DNA of 64,000 bases from a virus. Location: IMG/VR virus record IMGVR_UViG_3300043446_004437, positions 62,001-126,000 of that record. One strand, written 5' to 3'. A program made the translations under genes and the position numbers. The notes beneath the pieces are model-generated. The model ran no database searches. It saw only the letters and a list, made by a program, of their open reading frames with translations, and was not told the origin of the DNA. Below, piece by piece: positions 47,550 to 58,400 of this stretch. Position 1 is the stretch's first letter. Each line of letters begins with the position of its first letter.

Positions 47550-47801
47550 ATGGAACAAATTAAAAATATACTTATGCGAATGATGGCCACTTTTGCGGCT
47601 TCCGGTCTTGGAGTAATTGGTGCAGGCACGATAGCTGGTGTACCACTCATTAAAGCAGTTTTTATGGCTGGCATTGCTGGTGTAGCTACTGTTGTAGAAG
47701 GTCTTTCACGTGCGTTCTTAGATGACGGAAAACTTTCTGTAAAAGAAATAAATGAAGTTTTTAATCAAGTAGACAAAAAGGCCAAAAAGGCCGCAGAATA
47801 A
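47550..47801 (+). CDS. Small membrane protein, holin-like
   Basis: 83 residues, GGAGG before the ATG. Hydrophobic segments at about 10-30 and 33-50 (Gly/Ala-rich, GLGVIGAGTIAGV), then a Lys/Ala-rich cytoplasmic tail (KKAKKAAE). Typical size and layout of a class II-type phage holin, and followed by a lipoprotein gene and another small membrane protein, so a lysis-cassette reading is reasonable. Confidence 0.58.
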   Translation: MEQIKNILMRMMATFAASGLGVIGAGTIAGVPLIKAVFMAGIAGVATVVEGLSRAFLDDGKLSVKEINEVFNQVDKKAKKAAE

Positions 47802-47806
47802 AGATA

Positions 47807-48019
47807 ATGAAAAAAATATTTTTTATTACTTTTTTATTATTGGCTGGCTGTGGATATAATGGAAATTACAGATATGAATGTCAAGATCCCCAAAATTGGA
47901 AAATACCAGAATGCAACCCACCGCTATGCAAAGTAGATGGCGCATGCACAGAAGCCTTATTGGGTTTCGATCCAAACGAAACAACTACAAGTGTCGCACA
48001 GGAGACAACAGTACCGTGA
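47807..48019 (+). CDS. Small lipoprotein
   Basis: 70 residues. MKKIFFITFLLLAGCGYN contains a lipobox (LAGC) with Cys near 15 for lipid attachment. The mature part is Cys/Asp-rich and ends in TTTSVAQETTV. Overlaps the next gene by GTGA. A Rz1- or superinfection-type lipoprotein is possible. Confidence 0.62.
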   Translation: MKKIFFITFLLLAGCGYNGNYRYECQDPQNWKIPECNPPLCKVDGACTEALLGFDPNETTTSVAQETTVP

Positions 48020-48276
48020 GAAAGAAATTAACCCCAGAAGATTTAGACGCAAGACTAAAATTTGTAGTAGGTTGCGTTTTAGCAGGTGTTTTAACACTTA
48101 CAACAATTGGTGTATTATATGCTCTTGTGTTTGTTACCCAGCCAATCGGCGCTCAAGCAGAAAATGACAAAATGTTTTTTGGAGTTCTTTCCTCGGTAGC
48201 AACCTTTATTACTGGAACACTTGCTGGTTTAATGATTTCTACTGGAAGAAACAAAGAACAAGACACAGAAGAATAA
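48016..48276 (+). CDS. Small two-pass membrane protein
   Basis: 86 residues from GTG 48016, overlapping the lipoprotein stop. Helices at about 18-40 and 54-74. Acidic tail. With the two genes upstream it may form a lysis or envelope-modifying group. Confidence 0.58.
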   Translation: MRKKLTPEDLDARLKFVVGCVLAGVLTLTTIGVLYALVFVTQPIGAQAENDKMFFGVLSSVATFITGTLAGLMISTGRNKEQDTEE

Positions 48277-48288
48277 TTACATTAAACA

Positions 48289-48888
48289 ATGTCTTTAGAG
48301 GTAGATGCCTGGAATAAATGTGATTTAAAAGATCTTTGGATTTTTGATAAATTAATTGTTGCTAAAAAAGCGGGGCATTTGTGTGGTCCGCGTGGAATAC
48401 CTGTTCCAAAACCAGGTGAATATTTTGTAAAGCCGGTAACAAATATCGAGGGTATGGGCGAAAAAGCTCGAGTAGAATATTTAGAAAAAGATACTTGTCA
48501 CCTTCATCCAGGTGAATTTTGGTGCGAAATATTTACTGGTGAACATATTAGTATTGATTACGAAAAGTATCAACCAATATTATCCGTTGTTGGGACTAAG
48601 CACGCTATATATCCGTACAAGAGATTTACCTATTGGGAAAAAACAGAAAAAATATATCCACTCCCACATTTTATTGGATTAATACCATTAAGATATAAAA
48701 CAATAAATTGTGAATTCATTGGCGGGAAACTTATAGAAATACATCTTCGCGGAAATCCAGATTTTTCATATGGAAATAAATCAATGATTCCAGTTTGGAA
48801 AGATGAAGAAGATCCTAAGCCAGAAGGATACACATTTATCAGTGATGATGGGGAAGAAGTAGAACGTTTAGGAATTTGGATTCTTTAG
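48289..48888 (+). CDS. Hypothetical protein
   Basis: 199 residues, soluble, aromatic-rich, with DTCHLHPGEFWCEIF and CGPRGIPVP. A Cys-His-Cys spread might bind metal or be an ATP-grasp-like remnant, but I do not recognise it. Convergent with the minus-strand genes that follow. Confidence 0.62.
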   Translation: MSLEVDAWNKCDLKDLWIFDKLIVAKKAGHLCGPRGIPVPKPGEYFVKPVTNIEGMGEKARVEYLEKDTCHLHPGEFWCEIFTGEHISIDYEKYQPILSVVGTKHAIYPYKRFTYWEKTEKIYPLPHFIGLIPLRYKTINCEFIGGKLIEIHLRGNPDFSYGNKSMIPVWKDEEDPKPEGYTFISDDGEEVERLGIWIL

Positions 48889-48901
48889 TTTTATTTTAAT
48901 T

Positions 48902-48978
48902 TTTCCTATATAGGTAAAAATTGGGAAAAATTTTTTTGGCCCAAAATGGTTTTTGACTTTTTCTAATAGGCCGAAAAC
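48902..48978. terminator. Bidirectional AT-rich terminator region between convergent genes
   Basis: CCTATATAGG (48904-48913) is a palindrome flanked by T- and A-runs, and T-rich stretches follow on both strands (AAAAATTTTTTT). Likely ends both converging transcripts. Confidence 0.4.
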
Positions 48979-48979
48979 G

Positions 48980-49138
48980 TTAACGAATTAAATTATAGAT
49001 ATCTAATAGCATATCTTCTAACTCTTGATGCGTAAAAAGCTCTCTGTCTTGCTTTGTTATTTCAGATAACAATAACTCAACAGAGGCTTTTACACTGGCT
49101 ACTTTTGCATCTTCTCTATTTAAAAGAAGCTTACTCAT
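48980..49138 (-). CDS. Small helical protein
   Basis: 52 residues from ATG 49138, overlapping the upstream stop; a longer reading from 49180 lies in the upstream gene. Helical (LLLSEITKQDRELFT, LEDMLLDIYNLI). Unknown. Confidence 0.55.
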   Translation of the reverse strand: MSKLLLNREDAKVASVKASVELLLSEITKQDRELFTHQELEDMLLDIYNLIR

Positions 49139-49361
49139 TGTCCTCATCTTTTTTTGTAGCCTTTGCACCAAAATAGCCACCCAAAATTCCGATTACACCA
49201 CCAAGAGCAGTTTGAACAAGGGTCATTACCTCAGCAGAAACTTCTACTGGTTCTCCAGTCTCTGCTGTTTCTAGAGCTGCAGTAACATAATCACCAACTA
49301 TTGCTGCAATGACACAAATACCCACCATCATTGCTAACATGTACATAGTTTTTTCTTTCAT
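49131..49361 (-). CDS. Small two-pass membrane protein
   Basis: 76 residues. Segments at about 6-25 (MLAMMVGICVIAAIVG) and 46-65 (ALGGVIGILGGYF), tail KATKKDEDNE. Size and Gly/Ala-rich second helix are holin-like. Two bases downstream of the giant adhesin-like gene in the minus-strand operon. Confidence 0.6.
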   Translation of the reverse strand: MKEKTMYMLAMMVGICVIAAIVGDYVTAALETAETGEPVEVSAEVMTLVQTALGGVIGILGGYFGAKATKKDEDNE

Positions 49362-49363
49362 GA

Positions 49364-52300
49364 CTAAGCCTCATCATTCTTTAAAAGAACATGAATATAA
49401 TGAACCGCTAAGGCAACACCTGTTGCAATCATAGCTGTCTTTCTTGTATCGCCGGACAATGTAATGAACACAACTACGCTACCAGCTAAAGTAAATGCTA
49501 GTGCAGCTGTCTCATTGACAAACTTTCTTATTAGTCCGAGCCAACTTATTTTTTTCTTCCATATACCCTCCTCTAGGTAATAATTAAATATGCTATTTCT
49601 TGTATATTCTTCGTCGTCTTCGTCTTCTGGACCAGCTATTTCTCCTGCTGGCTCATCGCCTTCTTCTTCTTTCTTACTACGACCCTCTGGGGTTGATCCT
49701 CCAGAACCGCCACCAGAACCTCCTGTAGAGCCTCCAGAAGAGCCTCCTGTGGCTGCAGCTCCGGCAATACCAGCAACAGCTGTAGAAGCTGCTATAAGCG
49801 TTCTACGGCTTCCTACGTCGACTTGTGAGCCAACTGGAACATAATCATCCAAACCCTCACCATAGATGTCAATAGTAGCTTCAAAGGTATTTTTAATTTC
49901 TTCAGGAGCATTGGTTACAGCTTCAACGAGAGCTGCTTCTTCTGCTTGGGTTAGATCTCCAACTGGGATAGTTTCAAACACAGCTTCTGCTTGAGTGGTA
50001 TCAATACTTTCTAGAACCTTGGAACTACTTGCAAGTTCCGTAGCTTGGCTTTCGGTCACACCATTTTCAAGTACCGCATCAACGGCTTCAGCTACCTGTT
50101 CTTCTGAAACCGTATCGGATTCAAGAACGTTTAAAACTTCAGCAAATTGTTCGTCTGTTATATCTTCTGTGATAAGAGAATCTATAACTGCAGTAAATTG
50201 TTCATCTGATAATGGCTCATCAAAGACCGCATGAAGAACTGCAGCAAATTGTTCTGTTGTAATGTCAGCTGATAACACTGTATCAAGTGCGGCCATCAAA
50301 ACTTCTGGATCTGCGTCAGCAGTAAATACTGCATCCAACACTTCTGTTAGTTGCTCATCAGATATATCAGAAGTTAAAAAATCTTCTAACACTGTGGCTA
50401 CTTCCTCTGGGGAAGCATCTTCAATATTATCAATTATAATACTAACTTCTTGATCGCTAAGGTCAGTAGTCGTATCTGGTTCTGTTGCTGCTGTTTCTTC
50501 TGGCACTGTTTCGGGTTCTGTAGTTAAATCTATATCTTCTGGAATCTCAACAGTTGTTTCTGGTATTTCTACAGTTGTCTCTGTAATTTGTTCCGGTTCG
50601 GTATCAGGAGTTGTATCTTCAGGAGCAGTTTCTACTGGAGCTTCTGTAGTTGTTGGCTGTGGATCTTGTGGTTGAGGTTCTGGAGCCACTGGAACTGTTG
50701 TAGTAGTGGTGGTTGTCGTGGTAGTAGTAGTGGTGGTTGTGGGAACAACAATTGTATCATTATCAACAACATAACCAGAACCAGAATAGTTAACAGTATT
50801 TTCAGCAGATTGGCCAAACACGTTATTTCTTGAGGTTGACCAAGAGTTTGCACTTACGCCGTTAAAAGTTGTAGAACCATTATTGAATGAGTTACCGAAT
50901 GTTATTGCAGTGTCATTGCTATTAAATGTATTTCCTTGCACTAACTGGTTATCTGCACCAGGAGTCCATGTTGTCGGAATCCATGAGAAAAACATAATGG
51001 CGTTGCCGTTATCATTAAACTGAGAGTTGTAAACCTGCTGTCTATTTAGGCCGCGGATATTTGCACCAACAGTATTGTTTTCAAAAGTGCTTGAATTTAT
51101 ACGTATAAAACGCTCAACAAATACGCCATATGTATTGTTTTCAAATGTTGAGTTATTCACATATATTCTGTTGCTGTAATTCGAATCAGTAGTGCTCAGT
51201 GAAGATGGAGTTGAGCCATGGTCTGAAGTTATTCCAGCACCATTAAGTGTAAACTCGCAGTTTGTGAAGGTAGTTACGCCACCATTGTGTTGGTAGAAAG
51301 CCCAACCCGGTGATTCGGTTATGTGTACATTTGTAATAGTAAATGTGCCCTGGCTGTTATAAATAGTTCCGCCGTTCCAGGAAACATTTTTCCCTTGCTT
51401 GAATGTCATGTTCTGAATCGTTACGGAGCGGGAGCCACTGCTGTAGATAGCTCGATACAGGTCGTTTCCATCAATAATTGTCGTTGTCTTGCCAGTTCCA
51501 GTAATTGATACGCCTTGAGTTATTGCAGGAAGATCAGATGTGAGAGTAACCGTTCCCTGGACGCTAAAAGTAATTGAATCATAGATACCACCAGACTGCG
51601 AGTTTGCCTGAGTTATCGCCCAGCGGAAAGTTCCTGAAGAACCATCATCAAGAAGGCTTGTAACTTCTAGTGAAGTTGGTTGTGGAACAGTGGTAGTTGT
51701 AGTAGTAGTCGTAGTGGTAGTAGTTGTACTTGTCGTAGTGGTTGTCTCGACGGCTGGGGCTGTATCGTTATTTGGCTGTACACCACCAAATGTTGTACAG
51801 GTTCCACTAGTCGTACATGACTGCGTAACTCCCTGTTCGTTGTCAATCATTAGGGCGGGGGATAGGGAAGTATCACCCAGGTTAAATACGGCAAATCCAA
51901 GCTTGTATGTTCCAGTAACGGAAACTTCATACGTAGATGTCTGCCATCCCGTTGCGCCAAAAGAGTTAACCGAATAATCACCAGTTCCAGGGTTGGTGAA
52001 TCCAAGAAGCGCATATTTTTGCGTGTAGTTATTTACGGTTATTGTTGGCTCAGAAGCAACCGTTACAGGAACAAGCGAGGTTAGTGAGCCGTCGTTGAAC
52101 GGCACATAATCTGTACCGACATAGTTCCACGACATTGTGTACGTAACACCAGCAGTAAGTTCGACCTCTTTAGAAATCCAAGCTGCATCTGTTGGTGTTG
52201 GACTTCCATACCCAGAAGCCTGGGAATCTGCAATGAGAAGATTTTGTATTGCAGTTTGAGGTGCACCAGATAAGCCAAGTGCAGTCATCGCCTGAGTAAA

Positions 52301-53287
52301 GGTCTGTTGACCTTTTGGTTGAAGAAGTGCAGCGTAGGATGCATTGTTTGGAGAGAATGTCCAGCTTCCAGCAGCTACCGCAGGTGCATAGTATGAATTA
52401 GGGCTTCCATTAGCAAGCGTTGGGTTTCCAACCGCACTACGCGAACCATGCGTAAATGTCCTTGAACCACTGAATATAGATACACCAGTTCCGTTAGAAG
52501 TTATTGTCGCTCCGAGGGTTCCGGTTTGCGAACCCTTTTCCCACCCGGTAAATGAATTGTCTTCAAATCCAGCGTTTGCAATTGAAAATGGACCTGGGTC
52601 AATGGTTGTTGTAGTAGTTGGTGGCTCTGTAGTTGTAGTGGTTGTGGTGGTTGGATTATTGACCTCAACTGCAGTGAGCCCAACGCATGGCTTCCCACCA
52701 GCATTACCAGAACAAGTCTGCCAGCCAAGAGATGAAGTCCAGCCAGTAGTAGATGTGAACTCAGTATTGGATAGAAGCTCTGTTCCATCAAGCTTTAAGG
52801 ATGCAGACTCAACTTGAGTTCCGTAGTTTCCTGCCCAAAACTCACCATCGCCTCCAATAATAAATATGCGGGCCGTGGCCACACTAGCCCACCCAGCACC
52901 AACCCCAGCTGCAGTAACACTGATAGAATAATCATTAAAAACCCCACCGTCTGTAAGGCTCAGGTATCCAGTACTGTGCGAATAAATACCTCCACCACCA
53001 GCACCCAGGAGCTCTATACCAACAGCAAGGACGTCAGATGATGCCTTCCAGTCTTGAACCTCTGCAGCAGAAACAGTTGCCGTAAGGGTGCTGCCACCTG
53101 AAATTATTGAAGAAACATCTACATCTTGCGATACTGTTGCCTGCTGGTAGGCAAATACAATTTTATTGCCGTCAGATGCTTGAGCAGAGTTTGTTGAAGG
53201 AACAAAAGATCCTATTAAAAATAGTGGAACAAAAATCCATGCGGCTTTGCGCGTAAAAGCATATCTCAATCTAGTGGTTAAATTCAT
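49364..53287 (-). CDS. Giant secreted beta-helix protein with Thr repeats and C-terminal membrane anchor
   Basis: 1307 residues. Signal peptide 1-37 (cut near AQAS). Residues about 40-200 and 230-520 are beta-sandwich-like modules separated by TTT linkers; about 545-840 is a right-handed beta-helix (repeated short strands with NSTFENN-like turns, as in pectate-lyase-fold adhesins); another TTTTT run, then about 940-1170 has an acidic helical repeat with units such as ISDEQLTEVLDAVF and ITDEQFAEVLNVLE. A Gly/Ser-rich hinge and two C-terminal membrane segments end the protein. It resembles a cell-surface adhesin or tail-fibre-type protein. The DNA is less AT-rich than its surroundings. Export is well supported; function inferred. 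Confidence 0.82.
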   Translation of the reverse strand: MNLTTRLRYAFTRKAAWIFVPLFLIGSFVPSTNSAQASDGNKIVFAYQQATVSQDVDVSSIISGGSTLTATVSAAEVQDWKASSDVLAVGIELLGAGGGGIYSHSTGYLSLTDGGVFNDYSISVTAAGVGAGWASVATARIFIIGGDGEFWAGNYGTQVESASLKLDGTELLSNTEFTSTTGWTSSLGWQTCSGNAGGKPCVGLTAVEVNNPTTTTTTTTEPPTTTTTIDPGPFSIANAGFEDNSFTGWEKGSQTGTLGATITSNGTGVSIFSGSRTFTHGSRSAVGNPTLANGSPNSYYAPAVAAGSWTFSPNNASYAALLQPKGQQTFTQAMTALGLSGAPQTAIQNLLIADSQASGYGSPTPTDAAWISKEVELTAGVTYTMSWNYVGTDYVPFNDGSLTSLVPVTVASEPTITVNNYTQKYALLGFTNPGTGDYSVNSFGATGWQTSTYEVSVTGTYKLGFAVFNLGDTSLSPALMIDNEQGVTQSCTTSGTCTTFGGVQPNNDTAPAVETTTTTSTTTTTTTTTTTTTVPQPTSLEVTSLLDDGSSGTFRWAITQANSQSGGIYDSITFSVQGTVTLTSDLPAITQGVSITGTGKTTTIIDGNDLYRAIYSSGSRSVTIQNMTFKQGKNVSWNGGTIYNSQGTFTITNVHITESPGWAFYQHNGGVTTFTNCEFTLNGAGITSDHGSTPSSLSTTDSNYSNRIYVNNSTFENNTYGVFVERFIRINSSTFENNTVGANIRGLNRQQVYNSQFNDNGNAIMFFSWIPTTWTPGADNQLVQGNTFNSNDTAITFGNSFNNGSTTFNGVSANSWSTSRNNVFGQSAENTVNYSGSGYVVDNDTIVVPTTTTTTTTTTTTTTTVPVAPEPQPQDPQPTTTEAPVETAPEDTTPDTEPEQITETTVEIPETTVEIPEDIDLTTEPETVPEETAATEPDTTTDLSDQEVSIIIDNIEDASPEEVATVLEDFLTSDISDEQLTEVLDAVFTADADPEVLMAALDTVLSADITTEQFAAVLHAVFDEPLSDEQFTAVIDSLITEDITDEQFAEVLNVLESDTVSEEQVAEAVDAVLENGVTESQATELASSSKVLESIDTTQAEAVFETIPVGDLTQAEEAALVEAVTNAPEEIKNTFEATIDIYGEGLDDYVPVGSQVDVGSRRTLIAASTAVAGIAGAAATGGSSGGSTGGSGGGSGGSTPEGRSKKEEEGDEPAGEIAGPEDEDDEEYTRNSIFNYYLEEGIWKKKISWLGLIRKFVNETAALAFTLAGSVVVFITLSGDTRKTAMIATGVALAVHYIHVLLKNDEA

Positions 53288-53329
53288 TGGCCCTCCACCA
53301 ATGATAGTAATGCCTAACAGTTAAATCTG

Positions 53330-54733
53330 TTAATCATTTATACCAAGTAACCAAGAATCAAATGCAGTTCTTCTACTAGGAGATATATATGCTGATAATT
53401 TTTGTAAATCAGATTTAGCTCTAGCTTTTGCTTGGGCAGTTGTGGGTCTAGCGTCTCTTTCTGATGAAAAATAACCATATTTTTTATACCAATTAACTAA
53501 AACATTAAAAGCTACGTTAACATCGGAACCATTTTTCCAACTATCTTCTCCATCAGCGTCCCAATGTCTTAATAAAAACGATAAGCCAGTAACATTCCAG
53601 GGTTTTTCTTGTTCTTTTAATATAGAAGCTTGAGGGGTATAGGGCAAAGCGATGTTAGTCGACTGTTTTTGTAAATAATTTGGCGCAAAATTAAATCTTG
53701 ACCTCATCATCCATACTTGGTTGGCTGGTATTCTAGCCCAATCTGCAATGTATGCCGATGCATTTATTCTATCTTCGCCACCATACTGTCCGCTAAAACT
53801 AGGTGAATTTTCATAAAATATAGATACGGCCGAATTTCTAGAAGAAGCTGAAGAACTAGAAGCTTTGTTTTTAATTTGTTTTATAATATTTTCATCTTTT
53901 ATAAAAGCTTCCCATGCATATCTTTTATTAATTTTTGATAAAATTGGTTCACCTGAAATATTATAAGGAACAGACCACAATAAACCGGTACCAAGCCAAC
54001 CATATTTAAGATCAAAACTGTTAGTATCTTCTGGTTTGCATCTCAGCTGCAAAAACCCCAAATGCTCAGACCCGTTAGCTGTGCCTATGCTTATTTTACC
54101 TGGTTCTAAAAACCCTTCTCTTGATGCTATTGCAGTAAGAACTGCAGCTAATGCAAAAGAAAAATTACCAACCAACGGATGAATCATCATTTCAAAAAAC
54201 TCATCGTAAGTAAAATAGTCACCCATAAGGGCCTGAGAAGAACCACTATATGGTTTGGCTACTTTAAATATTTTTGCGGGTAAACCATTCGTATTTTTTA
54301 GACTAGGTAACATGATCTTATTTGCCGAAACAAGTGTTGTTTGTCTACCAAAAGCCCCACCACCAAAAGAAGAATTAATTGGCTCTTTTGAATACGGTAC
54401 AAAAAAGTTTATAGAATTTGCTTCTTGTTGTAAAGAATTATTAATTCCAGTGTTAACTTTAAGTTCTGTTAAAGATAAATTAGATTTGTTTCTTTCAACA
54501 GTATTAACAATATTTGTTTTAGATTCTATAGACAAGGATTTTATTTGAGAGTTTTTAACCCTATCAGCAACTAACGGTGTAGCAAAAGCAACAATATAAT
54601 AAGTTATATGGTAAAAATCTCCATCTAAATTTTCATTTGCCCAACCATAGTCAAGCATGTTTTTTGCCATCCAATCAACTGCTTTTTTTGCGTTGGGTAG
54701 CTTTTGGTCAAAAATTTCGCTATCTAAATCCAC
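53330..54733 (-). CDS. M15 peptidase C-terminal section, frame-broken
   Basis: 467 residues from the GTG at 54733, but the frame is open back to about 54786 and there reads SISNHGWGISVDLD, the SxHGxGxAxDL zinc motif of M15 D-Ala-D-Ala carboxypeptidases/endopeptidases. Hence the real gene begins upstream in another frame (54792-55407). The rest contains a second module with EHLGFLQLRC and a Trp-rich repeat, probably substrate binding. It would cleave host peptidoglycan peptides. The break is a frameshift, not a normal start. Confidence 0.62.
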   Translation of the reverse strand: MDLDSEIFDQKLPNAKKAVDWMAKNMLDYGWANENLDGDFYHITYYIVAFATPLVADRVKNSQIKSLSIESKTNIVNTVERNKSNLSLTELKVNTGINNSLQQEANSINFFVPYSKEPINSSFGGGAFGRQTTLVSANKIMLPSLKNTNGLPAKIFKVAKPYSGSSQALMGDYFTYDEFFEMMIHPLVGNFSFALAAVLTAIASREGFLEPGKISIGTANGSEHLGFLQLRCKPEDTNSFDLKYGWLGTGLLWSVPYNISGEPILSKINKRYAWEAFIKDENIIKQIKNKASSSSASSRNSAVSIFYENSPSFSGQYGGEDRINASAYIADWARIPANQVWMMRSRFNFAPNYLQKQSTNIALPYTPQASILKEQEKPWNVTGLSFLLRHWDADGEDSWKNGSDVNVAFNVLVNWYKKYGYFSSERDARPTTAQAKARAKSDLQKLSAYISPSRRTAFDSWLLGIND

Positions 54734-54791
54734 AGATATACCCCAGCCATGATTAGATATACTAGGCGTTGCAGAGGGGGGGTCGGGAGGC

Positions 54792-55196
54792 CTACCGTTT
54801 CACCGCATCTTCTTGTGTATATCTAGAGTATTTTTCTTTTTTATACCACCACTTACCGCTATCGTTTGGATATAGCGGATCATACCACCAATATTTTATA
54901 TAATTATTGCCAACAAAATTTCCTCCATACTCAGATGAAGAACGATTTGTCCCAGCTTTAAGAACCGGATCAACAAGTATAGTTTCAAACTGATGGTTAT
55001 TTATAAATAACTTTCCGTTACGCTTCCATTCAGGTTTGTCATCAAAATATGCTACATATCTTCTATCCCACTTTGTTAACCAAGGTGTTGGTGAATACTT
55101 GGTTTTAAAACTACTTACAGCACTAGATAGGCTTCTAAAGGCTTCGGTTATTTTTAATTTATATTTTGTTGCAGCGTAGAGATCGTCTGCCATCAT
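54792..55196 (-). pseudogene. M15 peptidase middle fragment
   Basis: 134 residues. LYAATKYKLKITEAFRSLSS fits the helix and 'SGYRS'-type strand that precede the HGWG motif in M15 enzymes. Translation stops at TAG, while the downstream sequence in the +1 frame continues into NHGWG. So this is the central part of one broken gene spanning 53330-55407, or a sequencing indel. Confidence 0.5.
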
Positions 55197-55197
55197 T

Positions 55198-55407
55198 TTA
55201 AAAGAGTCTGCAGCCGTTCCGATTCAACAAAAAATCTTTTCCACTTGGATTTTTAAATCCAAATGGTCCAAGAGTTAAAAGTTGTTCTGCTCTTCCATTT
55301 TCACTTTTTTTAAAAGTCTTGGATTTATAATCCCAATAAAAATTACCTGCCCATGGATCTAGTGCTAAATCTTTTTTTGGCCAATCTTCTTTTTTCTTTA
55401 AAGTCAT
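55198..55407 (-). pseudogene. M15 peptidase N-terminal fragment
   Basis: 69 residues from ATG 55407, overlapping the upstream stop. It reads to a T6 run (near 55230), after which the frame that continues sensibly is -1, giving VESERLQTLLKMMADDLY. A lost T in the homopolymer would join it to the next fragment. Confidence 0.5.
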
Positions 55408-58400
55408 TGTGATTTATATACTCCTCTTGCGCCGTCATTGCTAAACCCTACAGGTGTTATGAATCTAGCAGAAGATTTTCTTTCCTGAACATTTGTTTTG
55501 CCTGACTCGGGTCCATAGTATCTAACATAATTTCTGGTTGCGTCGATGTTCAAATAATCTGCTGGAACAAATATTTTTCCTAAAGGATATGTTCTTCTTA
55601 ATGTTTTATTCCAAACCATTCCATACCACCAGTTGCCATTGATCATAAATGTATTTGGATTTTCAAAAGTTAAATTTTGAGATACATTTAAAGTAGAAGA
55701 AGCTAACTGGAACCACTCAAGACCATTCCACATATATATTTTATCTGTATCTGTTTCATAAATTGTTTCAGAAAAACCAGGAGAAGCTGGTCTTTCTGTC
55801 GACAAACACTTATATGTAACAATAAATTCTTGAGATTGTGTTTCGGAAAAAGAAACTCTAAATTCAAATGCGTCGCCAGATCTCCAAATTAATTTGTTTC
55901 TTAAAGAAAGACCTGGACCATAGTCAGAAACTTTATTCTCACACGGTGCCTGTCTGTAGCGATCTACAGCTTGTTCGGGCAAAGATTTCATTGCACCATA
56001 CATTGTAAAGAAACACACGGCTGGAGAATCTATTTCTCCTGTGCACTTGGGGGCATCTCTTTCCAAACCAATTCTACCAATATTTTTTACAACTCCCGCA
56101 TCATCTGTAATATTAAACTGTAGAACCCATGAAGTGTTTGCTGCCACCTGCGATATTATTACATCTTGTTTAATAGATTTAAATTTAATGTCAACAAAAT
56201 TTTCATTTCTTGTCCACAAACCATCATTTGATTGTAAAGTAATTTCATTTTTTACAGGATCAGGAATGGTAATAGTCCCATCTGAAGGGGGCTTTACTGT
56301 ATCATCCGGTGGTCTAATTTCTGGGGTTTCAGGTATTGATGGAGCGTCTTTTGGTGGTGGGGGACCTGGTTTAGGGTTTGGATTAACGGGCTTTGGATTT
56401 GTTGGTGCTGGTGTTGGACCTGGAGTAGGGATTGGTGTTGGTGCATTGGGATTTTTTATGGTTTGGAAATTTATACTATCCCATTTACCAATGTTGCCTG
56501 GCCAAGATTTATTTGAATAAGTTTTAAAAACACTTGACCCAATAATAACGCTAACATTCGTATCGTATGGTAAAACATTTTTAGGTATAATTTTTATAGT
56601 ATTAGAATCAATAAATAAAACATCAGAGCTTAATATATCTATTCTAGCTAAAGCTTTTGAAGTATTTTTCTTATAAAAGAAAATTGTACCAGTTCCCCTT
56701 TTAACTGGTATATCAAACTCTAGAGTAACACTAACATCTATGTTCACTCTTTGTGTATCATTTTCTGGAGTTAAAGATTCAACCAAATAGGAAACAAGTT
56801 TAGGTTCCGGCGCCGAAGGCAATGGTGGATCTATTCTGTCTGGAATGGTAGGATCGGGTCTTGTCGGAACAGTTGTTGTAACCGGCACCGATGTAGTGAC
56901 AGTTGTTGTAGGACCAGGTACGGTTGTTACCGTTGAAGGAGTTACTGTAGTTGTTGTTACAACGCCATTAGCTGCTGTTGTAGTGGTGGTCACTATTCCT
57001 TCTGGAGAAGTAGTTGTAGTTGTTCCGGGAGTGTAAGGAGGTAACACTGGAATTTTTGGCGGGAAAGTAATTGTTGTTGTAGTTATAGATCCATTTGAAG
57101 CAACTGTGGTTGTTGTGGTGGACTGCTGAGCGGGTGCTGTGGTACTAGTTGTCGAAGTTGTTGTGACCGGCTTTGGCGCACCAATACCTGCAGCACCAGA
57201 TCCAGGCCTTGCTCCTGGAGCAGCAGGAATCCATTTGGTTACAGTTGTGGTAGGGGCAATTGTAGTTGGAGTAGTTGGAGCTGTTGTTATCGGCACTGTT
57301 GTTGGTGGAACAACAGTTGTTGGGGGTATAACTATAGGCTTATCTGGTATCCTGCCAATTAAGTCGTCAACTAAATCATCGTATCCAGATGGATGCACAC
57401 CATCTCCAGGAGAATCAAAGCCACCTATAAATATATAATTATATTTTTGACACAAAGCTTTTAATTGACTGTTAAAATCTAGTGCACCTTTTTTATATTT
57501 TTGATTTTGTTGGTTAGATATTCCAACAACAAAAACCATTGCAATTTTTTTTCTATCTGTATAAACTTTTATTGAATCAAATTGAACTTTTATTTTAGAT
57601 AATATATCTTGTATCGGCATATAAGCTATCTCATTTGCGGCGCCGGTTGAAAGCCAAACAATTCTATTCGTTAATTTTTTATCTTTTTGATCTATATAAC
57701 GAAGTGTATTGCTAACTAATCTTTGTACGCTTGTAACATTAAGACCAACTTTTTGGTAAAAACCATCCCACTGACAAAATATGCTTCTTAAATTCCCAGG
57801 AAAATAAGTTGCATTTTCACAAGCAGAAGGATTTCCTTCTAAAACATTAGGTACTATTTGCGAAGTTTCAGTATTATTTAAAGAATCGTATCTATCAGAT
57901 AAACCTTTTGCAATACTGTCACCAATTATTATTGGTTCTTTATTTGTGATAACAGTTGTGTTAGGTGGAGTAATAGTCGATGGCGGCAAAGGATCAAGTC
58001 TATCTGGTATAACTTTAGGTTTAACAACTGTTGTCCCTGGTTTTGGTATAGTGCTAGTGGTTGTTGATTTAGGTGGAGTTAATGTAGTTGTCGTTGTTTT
58101 GGGAATGGTTGTAGTGGTTGTTGGTATGACAACAGGTTTAGGGACGGTAATTGATGGGGCAGAAGGTACTGTAACTTTTCCTGGAATATTTTTATTAATA
58201 GGTATATATTTTAATATTTCATCTATCCATTTTCTTTCTTGAAGTACATCTGCGCTCAAATAACCTCCAACAAAATCAGTATCATTGCCAAATAAAGGAA
58301 CCCACTTGGGCACGCTAAACGGAGGTAACCCAGCAATAACTTGATTTATTTCTTCTCTTTCTAAAGCGGTACTTGTCCCAAGGATAAACATTATATTAAA

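Noticed and set aside
47550-48276. Certain naming as holin and spanin genes
   Set aside because: Membrane topology and position fit, but no endolysin with clear link lies beside them, so only holin-like wording is used.
51690-51977. Reading frame rich in Val on the plus strand opposite the giant adhesin-like gene
   Set aside because: It is the antisense of Thr-codon repeats, so low complexity rather than a gene; several similar frames at 49590-53041 and 56845-58242 are rejected for the same reason.
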